NCBI GenBank assembly: GCA_963922875.1
Contig: CAWUJH010000014.1
Span: 18,711 to 82,710, forward strand
Direction: 5' to 3'
DNA from: Ketobacter sp963922875
GTDB taxonomy: Bacteria > Pseudomonadota > Gammaproteobacteria > Pseudomonadales > Ketobacteraceae
Length of the DNA: 64,000 nucleotides
Below the pieces are notes generated by a model that did not search any database, was not told where the DNA came from, and worked only from the letters and a program-made list of their open reading frames with translations. Below are positions 1-8,091 of the stretch, piece by piece. The first letter of the stretch is position 1. Each line of letters begins with the position of its first letter. Made by a program: the position numbers and the translations under genes.

Positions 1-1625
1 CCGACGACGCGTAACTGGCCATTGTCGAAGGCCTGCATGTTTCCGCTGAGCACAACCACATCTACACCGCCAATCAACAGGCCTACAGCAGGCCCCATAT
101 CAAAGCGCATACCGGTGACCATCGGCCCGATTATTGTGTAGCGACCGTCTGATATCGTCTTGACGTAGGCCTTGCCTTTGACCGGGCCACCGCTTTGCTT
201 GCTGCGCTTGCCGCCGAGCGCGACCTCGATGGTGTTGCCCACGCCAGCTTTAATCGCCTGCTTGACCGTATCCGGGTCGTTGATCGCAACGACACAAGCC
301 TGTTTGGCGTTGTGCTTTATCAATTCCTGCAACAGGTGGGTACTATCACCCGGTGCGCCGGCCCCAGGGTTGTCAGATTTTTCGGCGATGACCACTGGGC
401 CTTTGCGATTTGGATCAGGCAGGAAGCCGAATGAACGATCGATTTCTGCCGTTGCATTAGCCAGGTTGGCAATGCTCTGGTCGTAGAGCGCTTTTGAATC
501 CCGCGCTTTGGCGTCGCGGACCACCTCTTCTTTGATGCGGCCTTGCGCCACCAGTTGGTCCGCGGCGGCGGCTAGCCCTTGTGCTGCTGACAGGGTCTTG
601 GCGACGAACTGCGCCCGGTTCGTCCAGATCCAGTCTGCAAATTCCTTGGCAGTTTTGCTAGCAAGCTCGGGCGTTTCCGCCCAGCAATTTACCAGTGCTG
701 TATTAAATGCAATGTCCGCAAAAGGGAAGCCGTACTGAAAAGAGAACTCGTAGATTCCCTTACGCTTGGCAAACTCCTCAGCTTTCATGCGAATCGGCGC
801 GTAGATGTTGCCCGGCATAGTTGACTGGCATTGCATGATGAAGGGCAGCGGTTCGAAATATCCCTGCGGTGTGATCTTGCCAGCCACCATATCTGGGAGC
901 AGCTTGCCGGCATGGTAGGCAACATCGTAGAAATCGATGTGCGGATAGTTCTTGACGATAGTAATCAGGTCCAGCTGCTGGCGATTGAATTCTGTAAGGT
1001 TACAGTGATGATCGATCGCCATGACGATTTTTACCTTGGGTCCGAGCTCTTGACGAATTGCCGCACAAAGGTCGCCCTCCACGTCATCCACACCTTCCGC
1101 GACGCCGGCCCCGTGCAGAGACAATGCTAGTGCATCGAATGGCATCGCCGCCTTGAGTTGCGTCAAGATGTCCTTCTTCATCGTCTGGTAGGCCTTGCCT
1201 TCGATGGTGGGTCCCGCGCCGAAGTTGTAAAAAACCGTTGGCACGATCTCTGCCGAGACCTCGTTGAACGCGTCGATGTACCCGCCCATCGGCGTCGACG
1301 AGCCCTTGAACTCGTCGATGATCCCCTTCCCTTCGTACTTCTGGAATCCGGTGGCCACGTTGCCGGTGACCGTCGCCAGGCCCATGGTCTCCACCGCGAA
1401 GGTATTAACTTCCTCAAACAATCCTGCTAGCGCTACCCTCATTTTTGGTCCCCTTTTGGGTTTATCTTCATCCGCTGATGCAGCGAACGAGTTTGTCGCC
1501 GCTGCTGCTACCACGCCGGTGGCCGCGAGCTTGAAAAAGTCGCGCCGTGTCTGATTACCTTGTTGTTTCGACATGCTCGCTTGCCCTGAATCACCCGCCT
1601 CTGCTTTATCGCTATCTGTAGTCAT
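1..1625 (-). CDS. Tat-exported M81 family metallopeptidase (MlrC-like), 3' end outside window
   Basis: Reading leftwards from an ATG at 1625 gives an open frame of at least 541 codons that leaves the window. Residues 27-48 form a twin-arginine signal (TRRDFFKLAATG, then an Ala-rich stretch ending NSFA), so the protein is probably folded in the cytoplasm and exported by Tat. From residue 61 (MRVALAGLFEEVNTFA) it follows the M81/MlrC pattern, with the family-type segments LHGAGVAEGVDDVEGD and IDHHCNLT, which contribute metal ligands in this family. MlrC of sphingomonads cuts linear peptides from microcystin breakdown. The substrate here is unknown. An AGGAAAGGAAA ribosome binding site supports the start; a second in-frame ATG at residue 18 would also keep the Tat signal. 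It is probably the last gene of the four-gene minus-strand group. Its GC looks clearly higher than that of the two upstream genes. Confidence 0.85.
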   Translation of the reverse strand, partial: MTTDSDKAEAGDSGQASMSKQQGNQTRRDFFKLAATGVVAAAATNSFAASADEDKPKRGPKMRVALAGLFEEVNTFAVETMGLATVTGNVATGFQKYEGKGIIDEFKGSSTPMGGYIDAFNEVSAEIVPTVFYNFGAGPTIEGKAYQTMKKDILTQLKAAMPFDALALSLHGAGVAEGVDDVEGDLCAAIRQELGPKVKIVMAIDHHCNLTEFNRQQLDLITIVKNYPHIDFYDVAYHAGKLLPDMVAGKITPQGYFEPLPFIMQCQSTMPGNIYAPIRMKAEEFAKRKGIYEFSFQYGFPFADIAFNTALVNCWAETPELASKTAKEFADWIWTNRAQFVAKTLSAAQGLAAAADQLVAQGRIKEEVVRDAKARDSKALYDQSIANLANATAEIDRSFGFLPDPNRKGPVVIAEKSDNPGAGAPGDSTHLLQELIKHNAKQACVVAINDPDTVKQAIKAGVGNTIEVALGGKRSKQSGGPVKGKAYVKTISDGRYTIIGPMVTGMRFDMGPAVGLLIGGVDVVVLSGNMQAFDNGQLRVV

Positions 1626-1736
1626 TTTCCTTTCCTCGCCTGTATGTCGTTATTTATCATCAATAACGTACTGAGTGCTGTTAATGAGATGTTTACCAGC
1701 GCTGTTAGCAGCCGGTAAAACCAATATCGCCTGGAC

Positions 1737-3530
1737 TTATGGGCTCGCGTATTTATAGACGGTCGTTCCTTCTTTGATGGTTTCGAGAACCTTAATGTCA
1801 GGGATCTTCATAGGGTCGACCTGCAACGGGTCGTCCGAGAGCACAACCATGTCGGCGAGCTTGCCGGGCTCGAGCGAACCTTTGGTGTCTTGTTCCCCGT
1901 ACTGCTCGGCTACCCAGATTGTCATTGCCTTCAATCCCTCCAGTGGCGTCACGCGCTGATCGGGCCCGATTTCCATCCCGCTTCGTGAGATGCGGTTGAC
2001 GGCGGTCCACAGCATGAACATCTGGTCCAGTGGCACAACCGGCGCATCGGTATGGTTTGTCGGGTGAAGCCCGGCGTCGATCGCATCGCGCATCGGGCTG
2101 ATGTACATCGCCTGCTCCATGCTACGGTTGGCGATGTGCGCGTCGGCGAAGTAGAAAGTGTGCAAAGTGAAGAATGACGGCCGGATTTTGTACCTCACGT
2201 ACTTCTCGATCTGGTCCTTGCGCAGGAACTGTGAGTGAATGGCTGTCACGTTACGATATCGGGTCAGATCATCGGCCGCCGCGAACTCGTGCGCCTCGAG
2301 CATCGCATCGATTGCCGCGTCGCCGTTAACGTGGAATGTCACCGGAACGCCCAGGTCGTAGGCCTTCTTGAGTACCTGGTTGATGACCTCCTGGGACGCA
2401 AATAGCTGGCCTTTCCAACCCTCTTGCCCTGACGGTCCGCCGGCCAGGTAAGGAGTGGTAAAGGCGGCGGTTCGACCCTGCGGCGATCCGTCGATCGTGA
2501 TCTTAATTCCCTGGATTTTGACTCGAGACTCGTATTTTTCCCAGTCGCTGACCGGGAAAGCTGGAAGGATCTTGTCGACGTCGGTCATGAAGGGGTACGT
2601 GACCAAGTCGATCGTGTTACCGCCGGCAGCGGCGGCTCGCTTGATGATCTCGATCTGGTCTAAGTGAGTTGCGCCTTCGTGCGCGGTGGTAATGCCGGCC
2701 GCCGCGTACATCTGCTGCGCCGCCCTGGTTCCGTCCACCTCCTGCTCTGGCGTCATGGGCGGCGTATTTGCAAAGATCTGCAGGAACGCGGTTTCCATGA
2801 TGAGCCCCCAGGGCTCGTTGGTGCCGGGCTTTCGCACGATAATGCCGCCCGCGGGCGTCGGGGTGTTCGCGTCGAAGCCGAAGCGCTCGAGTGCGAGGCT
2901 GTTGAGGACGGTTCCGTGCATGGAGACATGGTCGACACGAACCGGATTGTCGGGAAATGCGGCGTCGAGATCATCGCGATTCAGGAGGCGGCCATCCGGC
3001 ATGACGGTGTCGTCATAGCCATAAGCGATGATTAACTCGCCCTTGGGGATATTGCGCTCTTCGGCGAACTTCCTGAGTTCGGCCAATATACTGGGAACAT
3101 CCTTGCCCGGACCGGCCGGAGGCGGATAGAGGCTGGCCTGCCCGGCCAGCGAGAGTGCATTGATGTAATGGCTGTGGGCATCCAGAAAGCCGGGCAGCAG
3201 TGTTTTGCCGGCAAGGTCGATCATGTGCGTCGATTTTCCCATGAGCGTGCTCTCGAGGTCCGCACGCGAACCGACCGCGAGTATCTTGCTGTCCTTGACC
3301 GCCAGGGCCTCCGCGCGGGGCTGGGCATCGTTCATCGTGATGACATTCGCGTTGATGTAGATTGCGTCGGCCGGTTCAACCGAACGCCCACACCCCGCTA
3401 ACCCAACCGCGAGGGCTGCCAAGCTTCCTATACACAGCGATTTGATCAATGGGCCAAGTCGCGCGAGCAGAGCGGCGTCGGTGGTTGGCGGGTTTGCATT
3501 GCCCTGGCTATCCGATTCATTGGTCGTCAT
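1737..3530 (-). CDS. Amidohydro_3 (YtcJ-like) amidohydrolase, predicted lipoprotein
   Basis: 597 residues. A long hydrophilic lead ends in a hydrophobic segment (33-46) and the lipobox LAGC at Cys47, so a membrane-anchored periplasmic lipoprotein is likely. The mature part is a full amidohydrolase of the YtcJ/Amidohydro_3 type. The metal-binding HSH motif is at 119-121 (LDAHSH), a later His is in HVNGDAAID (about 405), and the catalytic Asp is in HTDAPVVP (about 503). Family members hydrolyse cyclic amides, formyl groups or carbamates; the exact substrate cannot be read. Both this protein and the M81 protein begin with MTT followed by an acidic, polar stretch. The gaps are 86 bp to the upstream gene and 111 bp to the downstream gene, consistent with one transcript. 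GC is visibly high, like the M81 gene and unlike the two genes upstream. Confidence 0.85.
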   Translation of the reverse strand: MTTNESDSQGNANPPTTDAALLARLGPLIKSLCIGSLAALAVGLAGCGRSVEPADAIYINANVITMNDAQPRAEALAVKDSKILAVGSRADLESTLMGKSTHMIDLAGKTLLPGFLDAHSHYINALSLAGQASLYPPPAGPGKDVPSILAELRKFAEERNIPKGELIIAYGYDDTVMPDGRLLNRDDLDAAFPDNPVRVDHVSMHGTVLNSLALERFGFDANTPTPAGGIIVRKPGTNEPWGLIMETAFLQIFANTPPMTPEQEVDGTRAAQQMYAAAGITTAHEGATHLDQIEIIKRAAAAGGNTIDLVTYPFMTDVDKILPAFPVSDWEKYESRVKIQGIKITIDGSPQGRTAAFTTPYLAGGPSGQEGWKGQLFASQEVINQVLKKAYDLGVPVTFHVNGDAAIDAMLEAHEFAAADDLTRYRNVTAIHSQFLRKDQIEKYVRYKIRPSFFTLHTFYFADAHIANRSMEQAMYISPMRDAIDAGLHPTNHTDAPVVPLDQMFMLWTAVNRISRSGMEIGPDQRVTPLEGLKAMTIWVAEQYGEQDTKGSLEPGKLADMVVLSDDPLQVDPMKIPDIKVLETIKEGTTVYKYASP

Positions 3531-3616
3531 ATGTTTTCGCCCTACTTGGCTGGTCCCCGCAAAGGCTGACCAACGCTAATAGTCGCTGGCACAGTCTTAC
3601 TCGGGCTTCTTGTCTT

Positions 3617-4930
3617 CTATTGCTTGCTCAAGGCTTTTACGATTTCACGTGCCATGACTTCTTCCATTTGCTTGCCGGTGCTGAACCACACCACGACGGT
3701 ATCCGCAGCAGGCGAGATATAGATACCCTGCCCACCAACGCCGCCTTTGTAGAAATCACCATCAGGAAATACGATGTCCCACTGGTGGCGGTTGGCCAGA
3801 CCCTTTAAGTCAGGAAAAGATTCCTGCATTTCTTTGCCAACAAAACCTTTGAGGTATATATCCGGTTTGCCACCCTGCTGAATCGTCTTGATAATTGAGT
3901 CGGGAATGATTTGCTCCTTGCTGATCTTTTTCCAACTTGGGGTGAAGATCATGGCGAAGCGGCCCATGTCACGCAGCGTACTGTTCACAAATCCCCAGCC
4001 ATTACCTAAACCGTATTTGGTCACGCCCACGAACGCGTCGTTTTGTGCACCGATCTTACGCCAGACTCGATCACCAAATACTTCATTCAGCGTTTTGCCT
4101 GTCACTTCGTTAACGATCAGTTCGAGCACAAAGGGATTGATGGAGTTGTATTCAAATGCAGTGTGGCCGGGTTTGACCTTCTTCATATTGCGCAACACGT
4201 CGTAGGGCGACTGGTTAAGGTTGTCCTTATCCTCGAACAGACCAATACTCACCGCCCACTTGTACCATCCACGGATTGGATTGGAACGGGCGTCATCGTT
4301 AGGTTCTTCGTGCTCGGTTGAATCCAGGCCAGTGGCCATATCCAGTGTTTCTTCAACCGTAACCTGGTCCCAGGCTGAACCCTTGAGCTTTGCGACATAA
4401 TCGGACACTGGCTTTTTGAGATCGACTTTACCTTCCAGCGCGAGCAGCTCGACCATGGTGCCCGGCACTACCTTGCTGCAGGAGAACCACTGGTGTTTGT
4501 CAAAGGGCCGCATGGTTTTGTAACGCTCATACACTACCTTGCCTTTGTGAAGTACCAATAACGCGTCCATATTGCTGGTGTCGAAATGCTGGCTGACAGT
4601 TTCTGGTGTTTTTTCCGGTCGCGTAAACTTAATCTGGCCGATTTTCGGATCAATTTTCTCAGGCAAAACACTGATGGAACCATCACGCTCGATTTGCATG
4701 GTGTACTGAAAAGCCGACAGGTTTTGCCAGGCGTAAAGTGTCTTATCGCTGGCCACCTGAATCTGCACTACGTTCGCAGGCGTATGGAAAAACTCAAATA
4801 TGTCGCGTATCTCGGCAATTGGCCGGTTGGATGCGACAGTTTCAGGCTCCTGGGCTGTTGTCGTAGCTGAAAACGCGAAGGATGCAATTGCGCATGCGGC
4901 GGTAATTAATGTCGATGGGCATTTGTTCAT
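3617..4930 (-). CDS. Exported class C beta-lactamase-like serine hydrolase (MlrB / nylon-oligomer hydrolase type)
   Basis: 437 residues with a Sec signal (about 1-26, ending TTTAQ). The nucleophile motif SCSK (Ser150, Lys153) and the second motif Tyr261-Asn-Ser263 place it in the serine beta-lactamase/esterase/peptidase fold of Pfam Beta-lactamase. A Gly-rich GGVGGQG strand near 393 sits where these enzymes have their third motif. Related enzymes include EstB-type esterases, 6-aminohexanoate-dimer hydrolase and MlrB. The start has AGGA 9 nt upstream, and the gene begins 11 bp after the preceding amidohydrolase stop, so the two are almost certainly co-transcribed. A peptidase or amidase acting with the neighbouring amidohydrolases fits the context but is inference. 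Confidence 0.85.
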   Translation of the reverse strand: MNKCPSTLITAACAIASFAFSATTTAQEPETVASNRPIAEIRDIFEFFHTPANVVQIQVASDKTLYAWQNLSAFQYTMQIERDGSISVLPEKIDPKIGQIKFTRPEKTPETVSQHFDTSNMDALLVLHKGKVVYERYKTMRPFDKHQWFSCSKVVPGTMVELLALEGKVDLKKPVSDYVAKLKGSAWDQVTVEETLDMATGLDSTEHEEPNDDARSNPIRGWYKWAVSIGLFEDKDNLNQSPYDVLRNMKKVKPGHTAFEYNSINPFVLELIVNEVTGKTLNEVFGDRVWRKIGAQNDAFVGVTKYGLGNGWGFVNSTLRDMGRFAMIFTPSWKKISKEQIIPDSIIKTIQQGGKPDIYLKGFVGKEMQESFPDLKGLANRHQWDIVFPDGDFYKGGVGGQGIYISPAADTVVVWFSTGKQMEEVMAREIVKALSKQ

Positions 4931-4941
4931 GTTTTCGTGTC

Positions 4942-6270
4942 CTAATCTAGAAGCGTGTTCTTGTAGATCACACCGTCTTTCATGATCACGACAAAGTTGT
5001 TGTCCGGATCAGCGACGAGATCGAGATTCTCCAGGGGGTTTCCATCGACGATGATCAAATCGGCCAAAGCACCTTCTTTCACCACACCGATTTCACCAGG
5101 GTATGGATCGCGTGGACCGCACATCTTGAGCAGCTCGGCATTGCCACTGGTCGCCATCTTTAAAGCTTCATATGGCGTGTACCAATTTTTGAGTTTCGCT
5201 AAGAACTTGCCTTGCTTTGGTCCAAGCGTTGGATCGAAAAGAAGATCTGTGCCGAAGGCCGTCTTAACCTTGTACTTCTTAGCCAGTTTATAAACCTTGT
5301 TGGTCCCATCAGTAACTTGTATCCACTTGCGTTGGTTTTCGCCGGTAAAGGTGAACGCGTCTTCGTCATTGAGCAGTGGTTGAATGCTCAGCCAGATACC
5401 TTTCTTCGCCATTAACTTCAGTGTGTCTTCTTCTAGAAGAAAGCCGTGTTCAATGGATTTTGCACCCGCCTCAATGGCCATCTTTATCGAGGCATCCGTA
5501 TTAGCGTGAACGGCAACGTAGGTGTTCCAACTTTTTGCCGCATCCACAGCGGCTTTGATTTCTTCGAACGTATATTCAGAAACATCAAGCGGATCGTAAT
5601 TAGAAGATACACCACCGCCGACGGACAGTTTGATTTGCGTAGCGCCCATTCGCAGATTCTGCCGTACAGCTTTCAATATTTCCGGCACTCCGTCAGCGAT
5701 CGCTAGTTGACCCTGTTTTTCCAAATAAATGGGTGATTCTGCGTCGGCCGGATGTCGGCCATCTGAGTGTCCAGAGGTTTGCGTTATGTTTGCGCCCGAA
5801 GGATAGATGCGCGGGCCTTCAATCATCCCCTTATCTATGCCCTTTTTAATGGAGAAAGGATTTCCACCGACGTCGCGCACCGTAGTAAAGCCGCGGTATA
5901 ACGTATCACGCGCCCCCCGTGTACCAAGCAAAGTTAACCAACTGGCATCCGAGTTCATGAGTTCAGGAAAGGTGGGTTCGGAAAACATCACATGCCAATG
6001 GGCATCAATCAATCCTGGCATTAATACTTTCCCGTTGGCGTCAATCACAGTCGCCCCTGCCGGTACAGGAATCGATTTGGCTATTTTGCTGATCTTATTC
6101 CCCTCCACTAGAATGCTCATGCCATCAGCTAGCTTTTCGTTCTCACCGTCAAAAATGTGCGCATTGGTGATCAGGACCGATGGCTTTGGCTCGGTTTCCT
6201 GCGCCATAGCCCCAGCGCAATACACTAGAGCCACACAAAGAAAGGTCGTAAACAGTTTTCTGATCTGCAT
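4942..6270 (-). CDS. Exported metal-dependent amidohydrolase (imidazolonepropionase / Xaa-Pro dipeptidase-like)
   Basis: 442 residues with a Sec signal peptide (1-23, ending GAMAQ). The amidohydrolase-1 metal site is complete: HWH at 91-93, a candidate carboxylated Lys214 in IKLSVGGG, His255 (VAVHANTD), His275 (SIEHGF) and Asp342 (FGTDLLFD). This set is typical of periplasmic prolidase or imidazolonepropionase-like members with a binuclear metal centre. It is the first gene of the minus-strand group, has an AGGA site before its ATG, and lies about 150 bp from a perfect FNR-type box. Products are probably small amides or dipeptides in the periplasm; the substrate is not visible in the sequence. 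Confidence 0.88.
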   Translation of the reverse strand: MQIRKLFTTFLCVALVYCAGAMAQETEPKPSVLITNAHIFDGENEKLADGMSILVEGNKISKIAKSIPVPAGATVIDANGKVLMPGLIDAHWHVMFSEPTFPELMNSDASWLTLLGTRGARDTLYRGFTTVRDVGGNPFSIKKGIDKGMIEGPRIYPSGANITQTSGHSDGRHPADAESPIYLEKQGQLAIADGVPEILKAVRQNLRMGATQIKLSVGGGVSSNYDPLDVSEYTFEEIKAAVDAAKSWNTYVAVHANTDASIKMAIEAGAKSIEHGFLLEEDTLKLMAKKGIWLSIQPLLNDEDAFTFTGENQRKWIQVTDGTNKVYKLAKKYKVKTAFGTDLLFDPTLGPKQGKFLAKLKNWYTPYEALKMATSGNAELLKMCGPRDPYPGEIGVVKEGALADLIIVDGNPLENLDLVADPDNNFVVIMKDGVIYKNTLLD

Positions 6271-6717
6271 TGTAGGTTCCTGTTTTTTCGCTGTGGTTAC
6301 TAATTCAGTTATTCGTGGAGAGTCTTATTGAACGCCCGGGAAGAAAATCGGTATTCATAACACCGGTTTCGGCTAATGTCCGCATCTGTTATCTGACACT
6401 ATCAACGAACGGAAGGGATTGATCAAGATCAATATATGCTATTCACGCCACCAAACGGGGCATCAGAGATGCAGCACTCCAATCAGTTCGTAGCGCGAAA
6501 CACGCTAAACCTATGGTTACGATACAAGAAGGAATCAGAAAAAAGTTGATGAAAATCTGATGAAGCGTTAAATCAACCAGCTCCCATGACTCGGGCTCTA
6601 TGCCAACACGCCCAGCCCTGGTAGATTATAACCAGCATACAGTGAACTAACAGGATGGTAACGTAGGGCGGGCCATTCCCACATGCTTGGACAGTAGGGG
6701 TTCTATCAAATTGAAAG
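6271..6717. other. Intergenic region, 447 bp
   Basis: Apart from the FNR-type box and candidate -10 described separately, I see no gene, repeat or terminator here. The only open frames are short and have no convincing ribosome binding site. Part of this stretch may be decayed sequence belonging to the broken regulator to its right. Confidence 0.5.
6388..6432 (-). promoter_or_regulatory. FNR/ANR box with a candidate -10 upstream of the hydrolase operon
   Basis: Positions 6419-6432 read TTGATCAAGATCAA, a perfect match to the FNR/ANR consensus TTGAT-N4-ATCAA. On the minus strand a GATAAC hexamer at 6393-6388 lies where a -10 would fall if the box were centred near -41.5, the usual class II activator position. 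The transcript start would then be near 6384, about 110 bp upstream of the ATG at 6270. This predicts oxygen-responsive control of the hydrolase group. The FNR protein itself is not in the window. Confidence 0.6.
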
Positions 6718-7253
6718 TCAGTCCGAGGAGTAGCTGAAAACCTGCGCTACTTCAGGGTCTTTCACCATGGAACCCAGCCTTGGATCATATCTCCCAGCAG
6801 TAAACCACGGACAGCGTTCGTTGCAGGCGCGCATCAACCATTCAATGGTGACACCATCGCTACATGTGTTCGTGGCGCAAACGGCAAAACAGACTTTTCC
6901 GCAGCTTTGAGCATAACGCGAGATTCTTCAATATTTCCGGTTCTCGCTAACGTGTAAGCCATGATGGCTTTGGCAAATGAATCGTTCTTGGATAATTCCA
7001 GTAAACGATAACCTGCTTCGACAGCTTCGTCTTCGAACCCTAACCAACTGGCAAAAACAGAGACATAACCATGCGCCGCATCGGACCAGGGCATATTGGT
7101 ACGCATTAGCGCAAATTCCTTGGGAGGGAGCGCTACAAACGTCCCCGCACGACTGAGACCACGACCGGGATCAAGCGTGAATGGACCAAATTCAAAAACA
7201 AAGGATTCTTTATCGATCATACCGCCTAGTTGAACGAAGCCGCTACGGGGCAA
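6718..7253 (-). pseudogene. Remnant of a CadC-like winged-helix/TPR transcriptional regulator
   Basis: The minus-strand frame starting at 7253 (or at the internal Met at 7220) gives FVFEFGPFTLDPGRG...LPPKEFALM. This is the first half of a Trans_reg_C winged-helix domain of the kind that opens CadC-like regulators. Directly after PPKEFALM the sequence jumps to TPR-like text (EAGYRLLELSKNDSFAKAIMAYTLARTGNIEESRVML). The recognition helix and the rest of a protein normally several hundred residues long are missing, which points to a large internal deletion. The frame stops after VSPLNG, but a shifted frame continues sensibly (WLMRACNERCPWF...DPRLGSM) to a stop at 6718, so a frameshift near 6835 is also likely. 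It once may have regulated one of its neighbours; it can no longer bind DNA in the usual way. Confidence 0.65.
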
Positions 7254-7282
7254 GGTCCCTAAATCCCGAAGAAATAAAGATA

Positions 7283-7325
7283 ATTCCTCTACGTGCTATT
7301 GCCTTAGCACGACTACTAGAGGAAT
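7283..7325. repeat. Composite inverted repeat (9 bp + 7 bp stems) overlapping a ribosome binding site
   Basis: Outer arms ATTCCTCTA (7283-7291) and TAGAGGAAT (7317-7325) are perfect complements. Inside them CGTGCTA (7292-7298) and TAGCACG (7305-7311) pair around the 6-nt loop TTGCCT, leaving only ACTAC unpaired on one side. On the plus strand the right arm contains AGAGGA, 8 nt before the ATG at 7332, so the fold would hide that ribosome binding site. There is no T-run, so it is not a standard terminator. Confidence 0.7.
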
Positions 7326-7331
7326 ATCTTC

Positions 7332-7418
7332 ATGAACAATGCACAGCATAAACTATTTGAATTACTGTACCGTGAACATGCAAATCTTCCAATAGAAACT
7401 AACGCTGAAAAGGAATGA
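7332..7418 (+). CDS. Possible 28-residue leader peptide or gene remnant
   Basis: ATG at 7332 with AGAGGA at ideal spacing opens a 28-codon frame (starting MNNAQHKLFELLYREHANLP) that ends 38 bp before the HAD-family gene. The text resembles the beginning of an ECF sigma factor-like protein, but it stops too early for one. It is either a leader peptide under the control of the hairpin before it or the surviving start of a lost gene. Coding status rests only on the start signals. Confidence 0.3.
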   Translation: MNNAQHKLFELLYREHANLPIETNAEKE

Positions 7419-7456
7419 AGAATGATTGACTCCATGGGTAGAGAGTTGGTGCCAGG

Positions 7457-8029
7457 ATGATGAAAAGTTACTTTTTCATTACACTTGTTGTGGTATGTGG
7501 GGGTTGCTCTCTCCCTCCTTATAAGGTTCAGCGTGCTCCAGTGAACCCTATTCATGCAGTGGTTTTCGACATTGACGGTACGCTAACGCCCAAACCGACT
7601 GCCATTTTCACTGCCCGCAAAGATGCAGCCAAAGCGGTAAACCAATTCTCAAACAGCGGTATAAAGATCATCTATTTGAGTGCCCGCATAGTGCCCTTCC
7701 AACGGATGATACCAGGATGGCTGAAAAGCGAGGGCTTTCCTGAAGGTAGCATTCACGTTCCATACACGGAGGACGAGAGAAATGACTACACGGCGTTTAA
7801 AGCCAAGGTCTTGAAACAATACACTGACAACGGTTGGACATTTATTGCCGCATATGGGGATTCAACGAGTGATTTCAAAGCGTATTCTCAGGCTGGCATA
7901 GATCGGAAGAAGATTTTCGCACTAAAGCGATCTAATGAAGATTCGTGTCAAGCTGGTATATGGACGAAATGCTACAATACATGGTCAGATCAATTGGAAG
8001 ATATTACACATCAATTGAATTCCTTCTAA
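7457..8029 (+). CDS. Exported HAD-superfamily hydrolase, LNS2/Lipin-like type
   Basis: 190 residues. The N-terminus is a short signal with cysteines at 14 and 17, so a lipoprotein is possible, though the lipobox is not canonical. HAD motif I is DIDGT (Asp38, Asp40), motif II is the Ser of YLSAR (about 76), and the late motif is YGDSTSDFKAY (about 137), so the full phosphohydrolase set is present without a large cap. The order resembles the LNS2 fold of lipin-like phosphatidate phosphatases. Its neighbour on the other strand is a cardiolipin synthase-like enzyme, which would fit phospholipid turnover in the periplasm; this is inference. An alternative start is the next Met codon at 7460. Confidence 0.75.
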   Translation: MMKSYFFITLVVVCGGCSLPPYKVQRAPVNPIHAVVFDIDGTLTPKPTAIFTARKDAAKAVNQFSNSGIKIIYLSARIVPFQRMIPGWLKSEGFPEGSIHVPYTEDERNDYTAFKAKVLKQYTDNGWTFIAAYGDSTSDFKAYSQAGIDRKKIFALKRSNEDSCQAGIWTKCYNTWSDQLEDITHQLNSF

Positions 8030-8091
8030 TGGTGAAGCTCACGACCTCCAAACCATCTTTTTATATTACTTAAATCGAAAAAAGTTGAATA

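Noticed and set aside
5807..6331. 174-codon plus-strand frame
   Set aside because: It is antisense to the amidohydrolase, whose metal site and signal peptide are clear.
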